Assembly: GCA_013396915.1 (NCBI GenBank)
Contig: VWZL01006771.1
Location: 1,319,379 to 1,383,378, forward strand
DNA length: 64,000 bases
From: Stercorarius parasiticus
Taxonomy: Eukaryota; Chordata; Aves; Charadriiformes; Stercorariidae
Direction: 5' to 3'
In this document: in pieces, positions 60,626 through 64,000 of the stretch
How positions within the stretch are numbered: the first letter of the stretch is position 1
Layout: the number at the start of each line of letters is the position of its first letter
Made by a program: the position numbers and the translations under genes
The notes under the pieces: generated by a model
The model's input: the letters and a program-made list of their open reading frames with translations, nothing else
Database searches by the model: none
What the model was told of the DNA's origin: nothing

Positions 60626-63600
60626 CATAATTGAAGAGATTTTCTGCTTTTACACCACGGACAGTGAAACACCACAAAACCCTCAAACGAGTATTGGTAA
60701 AAGTTACAGATATGGTTATCCTGCTCATATCTTCCTGTAAGAAACCACCTAAAGAAAAATCCTCTCCAGTGCGAGATGGAAGGGGATGTATCTGGTTGTC
60801 AGAATCAGGCCCCTATTTCACACACGTTATAAACTTCATCACCATTTGCAGTCAACATCAGATTGTTTTGCGATAGACCGTCTCTTAGGATGCAGCTAAA
60901 GCATCATCAGACTCAGTAGAACCCAGAACTTGGCCACCTCATTCTTTGGATGAGTACTTTATCCAGTGGGCTATTAAAAAAAGGGCGTTATTCTTCAAAT
61001 TTTTCCACTGTCTTGATGTTGTCTGTTTACTTAAGGTCAGAATTAAAAACGAAGTCTAAATAGGACATTTGTCCATTCTGCCAAAGCAGACAGCTCTGAG
61101 CATGCAGAAGTAAAAATTACTTTAATATTTATCAAATTTTCAGCCTAAGGAGATAATTAAAGAAGTCAGGTATAAGACAGAACTAGGAAGTACTCAAACT
61201 GTGCTGTTGTCTGAGATTTAGAGAAGTTTTAGGAAATAAAGTCCCTGTCTAGTCCAGATTTAGCTGGACTGCATCCCAAAATTCTTTTTCTTTTCATTAA
61301 TGAAAATAATAATAAACAATCTATAACCACTGTAAGTACGCACGAAGGCTTTAACAAAGAAAAAAGCTCTTTGATACCTCATGGTTCCACTCTGCTTTTG
61401 CTCCCTCTTTCTCTTTTTCTTAAATAAAAGTGTTATTCAAGTTTATTTAGGAAATAAATGTTAGATGTTAATGGCTACAATAAATTACTCCAGATCCTTG
61501 GGAGGGGGAAGAATCTCAAAAATATTTTTAGTTCCAATTCATCCTTTTCAAATATAAATTTTAACTTTTTCAAATGTGCCGTAGAAATAGATGATTTCAA
61601 ATCATTCCACAAATCTCAATGTAAAGTTGCTCAGAACATGTTCTTATGTGAATACAAAAAAATGAGTCACCATGCACTTATGATTATTTTGGTGTAGTGT
61701 TATTAAAATGATTTTTACATGAAAGCATATATATACGTTCAAGTTTACTTCTCTGTTGCCTAGCACTACACATCTGTATTTGATTTATAAATTCATGCAG
61801 GAGAAAAACCTAAGATAACATTCCAGTTTAGAAGAATGTGCAACAAAATAGTTCAGGTAAAATATGTATATATTAAAATCATTAGCATAGATATAAACCT
61901 ACTAATTTATGAACTAGGTATCCAAAATCACAACAGTTTCACTTCGTAACTCTAAGACAGTACTAGCCCTGTTAAAGACTAAGATTACACTTTGAAGGAA
62001 AATACACAGAATTACACTCAAGATGCCTGTTCAAATTAAAGCAAGAAGAGTTCATCTGTGGTATCTGCATACAGATGGGAAACTCATCTCCCTTAATCCT
62101 GAGGACTACATATGGCTGCAGATAGAGGGGTCAATTGTTAGGTATGTTTTTATGCCTCCACAAAACTTTGGTTTTGGAAAAAGAGCATAAGAAACTATGG
62201 CAATCTCAGTCCTTCATTGGTCACAATGGTGCAACTTTGGTATATTTTCTTTCTCCTGCAGCACTATTTTAACATTTTCTCATAATGTATTTCAAACCAC
62301 TACAAGCATATAATCCTAAATACTGTAAAAGACTACAACTTGTGGCATTAAAGGAGAGTAAACAGATGAAAGGAAACTAGAATACTTGTTATAGAGCTTA
62401 AGAAACTATAATTAAGGGTATATGCCCTCTCGAATGCATCTCTTAGGAATTATAACTCAGATAAGAGTTAGAACAAGACACGGATGAGAACTATAAATTT
62501 TAACTAATTCAAAAATCCCCTGGTCAATGAGTTAATATTGCTGTTTCTTGTGCAACTATCTCAGGAACTGCAACGCGTCCAAAGCTAACCTTATGCCAAT
62601 CATTTTCCAACATTGTTTCACTTTCCAAAAAATCTCTTCCCCCATACTGAGCTCAATAAAACAGCACATTCAAGGACCATAATGCGACGCTGACAGCTGC
62701 AATCAAAATTAAGGTTGAGAAGGAGCATATGACGCCGTATGGTGATTTCCTGTTCCCTTTGTCTCTGCCGTCACACCTAGTGCCAGCTCCTGCCTCACCA
62801 CCCAATTACTACAATTTATCTCCACTGGCTGAGCAGGATCACAGCCGTGCTCTTGTACACACATTATTTCCATGTCACTAACGGGGAGCAGTACAGGCGG
62901 ACGCCCAACCCCTGATTAACCATCCCCCCTGCTGCAGGTCTGCCCAGGATCTGCGTCTCCCAACCGCGAATTCCCACAGACGGACAATGCCAAGAGAGAA
63001 GGAGTCTGGTAGGCACTGAAGTGACGCAAATATGATGACAACAACAACAGCAGCAGATATAAAATTGCTCTCAGCTGAAGGGCACTGATGATACTGAGTC
63101 CCCATTAAAAAAAAACTTTGGTACAAACTTTCCCCACGAAAAGTAGCAGTTTTCATTCGCGTAGGAGCCCAAGGTTTAATTCTTTCTTTTTTTTTTTTAA
63201 TTGAAACTCTATAACCTAAATGTCTGAAAAAAGAATGCTAGAGACAGTAAAGACAAGACATTATACCTTTAGTAAACCCAATCTCCACATCAAAACTGAC
63301 GGAGGTGCTCCACATACAACCTGGTCTTTCCTTACTATCATCAGGTATCTCCCTAGATCTTTCCTTTCCACAGAACAATTAATTATTATTACTACTCACA
63401 ACCACAAAAATAATAATGCCATTATCATTGTCTAGGTCTCCATTATGTTCAACATTTAGCGATAACTATGTTAACAGTGAGTGTATGTCTAAGAATTATT
63501 TTATTAATTGAAATAAAATCAAAAGCAAGCAGTGCAAATAGTGAAAAAAACAGTTTTCACAGATTCACACTGGTGAAGAAAATAGTAACTTCTGTCTCCA

Positions 63601-64000
63601 AAAGTAAAGTCAAAGTTGTTTTCAAATTTATCACATAATTTCACTTTACACCTGCTTAATTGTCTTTGCAACTATACCAATATTACACAGAATTATTGAA
63701 AAATAATAAAAGATCAAATATGTATTTTCTTCTCTCAGCTGTTCAATTTTTCTAAATAATGGCATTCTTTCCTGTGGCTTTGACTCTGTTTTTCATCTTA
63801 GGGAAACTTGATGCCTCTCCAAATACGCCTGACCACAACTTTAATACATGTAATTGTATTAGCAACTGTTGAAAACATTCATCTGCTACTTCTCTGTCTC
63901 AACTTATTCTAGCTCAGAATTGTTCATACAAATAATCTTTACCCCCTCTGAAGGCCTAGGCAAGAAAAACAACATCTTTTTAACTTTGCAAAGGTGTTCT

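Larger units (their letters stand above)
59876..64000 (-). other. PTPRN2: PTPRN2 intron (partial), upstream of the 59758-59875 exon
   Basis: The acceptor side of this intron is at 59876-59877 (AG on the minus strand), with a T-rich (TTTG)n tract just upstream. I looked for the preceding exon, which should encode the FYRYE...LQKLSG-type part of the RESP18-like domain, and did not find it before 64000. The block at about 60450-60625 is dense in TAATTA motifs. Nothing else is recognisable. Confidence 0.82.

Noticed and set aside
62878..63156. 92-codon minus-strand frame upstream of the first exon
   Set aside because: It has no similarity to the RESP18-like domain and no fitting splice sites.
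1..64000. miR-153-2, known to lie in a mammalian PTPRN2 intron
   Set aside because: I looked by eye for the mature sequence and its complement and did not find it. In mammals it is in a later intron, outside the exons covered here.
1..64000. CRISPR arrays, operons, riboswitches, tRNA or rRNA genes
   Set aside because: None was seen. The window is vertebrate intronic DNA.

Overview
The window looks like bird nuclear DNA: AT-rich, mostly non-coding, with two avian-type CR1 LINE fragments, no sign of bacterial gene organisation, and one vertebrate gene split into small exons. The single gene I can support is PTPRN2 (phogrin / IA-2beta, a receptor-type tyrosine-phosphatase-like protein of dense-core secretory granules), read on the minus strand. 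Seven internal coding exons are present, in transcription order 59758-59875, 54460-54622, 40409-40889, 34674-34925, 33322-33362, 31213-31583 and 9702-9788. They total 1513 nt (503 whole codons plus two split ends). Every junction has AG/GT splice sites, and the phases join without a frame break (phase 1 in, then 2, 0, 1, 1, 0, 2, and 2 out). The exons encode the lumenal part of the protein, from the end of the RESP18-like N-terminal domain to the start of the membrane-proximal IA-2 ectodomain. The signal-peptide exons lie beyond 64000. The rest of the membrane-proximal domain, the transmembrane segment and the phosphatase-like domain lie beyond position 1.

The rest is intron. Layout by coordinate: 1-9701, partial intron with a strong long hairpin at 61-181 and two MIR-like SINE relics; 9789-31212, a 21 kb intron with a CR1 fragment ending at the only ambiguous base (N, 21233) and more MIR-like relics; 31584-33321 and 33363-34673, short introns; 34926-40408, with another MIR-like relic; 40890-54459, a 13.6 kb intron with an old CR1 relic, MIR-like relics and a repeat-like island of unknown class; 54623-59757, with a CR1 3' end; and 59876-64000, a partial intron whose splice acceptor tract is a tetranucleotide microsatellite. 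I see no tRNA, rRNA, CRISPR, intact transposon or second protein-coding gene.

The most interesting non-gene signal is the hairpin at 61-181: 43 base positions per arm, 37 of them perfectly complementary with no gaps, around a 35-base loop, and weaker complementarity continuing outward toward the window edge. It could be a palindromic DNA-transposon relic or an intronic RNA hairpin. Other points worth a look are a 41-nt exon with a weak donor, a reverse-transcriptase-like FADD peptide at about 13250-13335, several short perfect palindromes, and AT-rich blocks dense in homeodomain-type TAATTA sites. Family assignments come from recall of the human protein and of repeat consensus sequences; no search was run.
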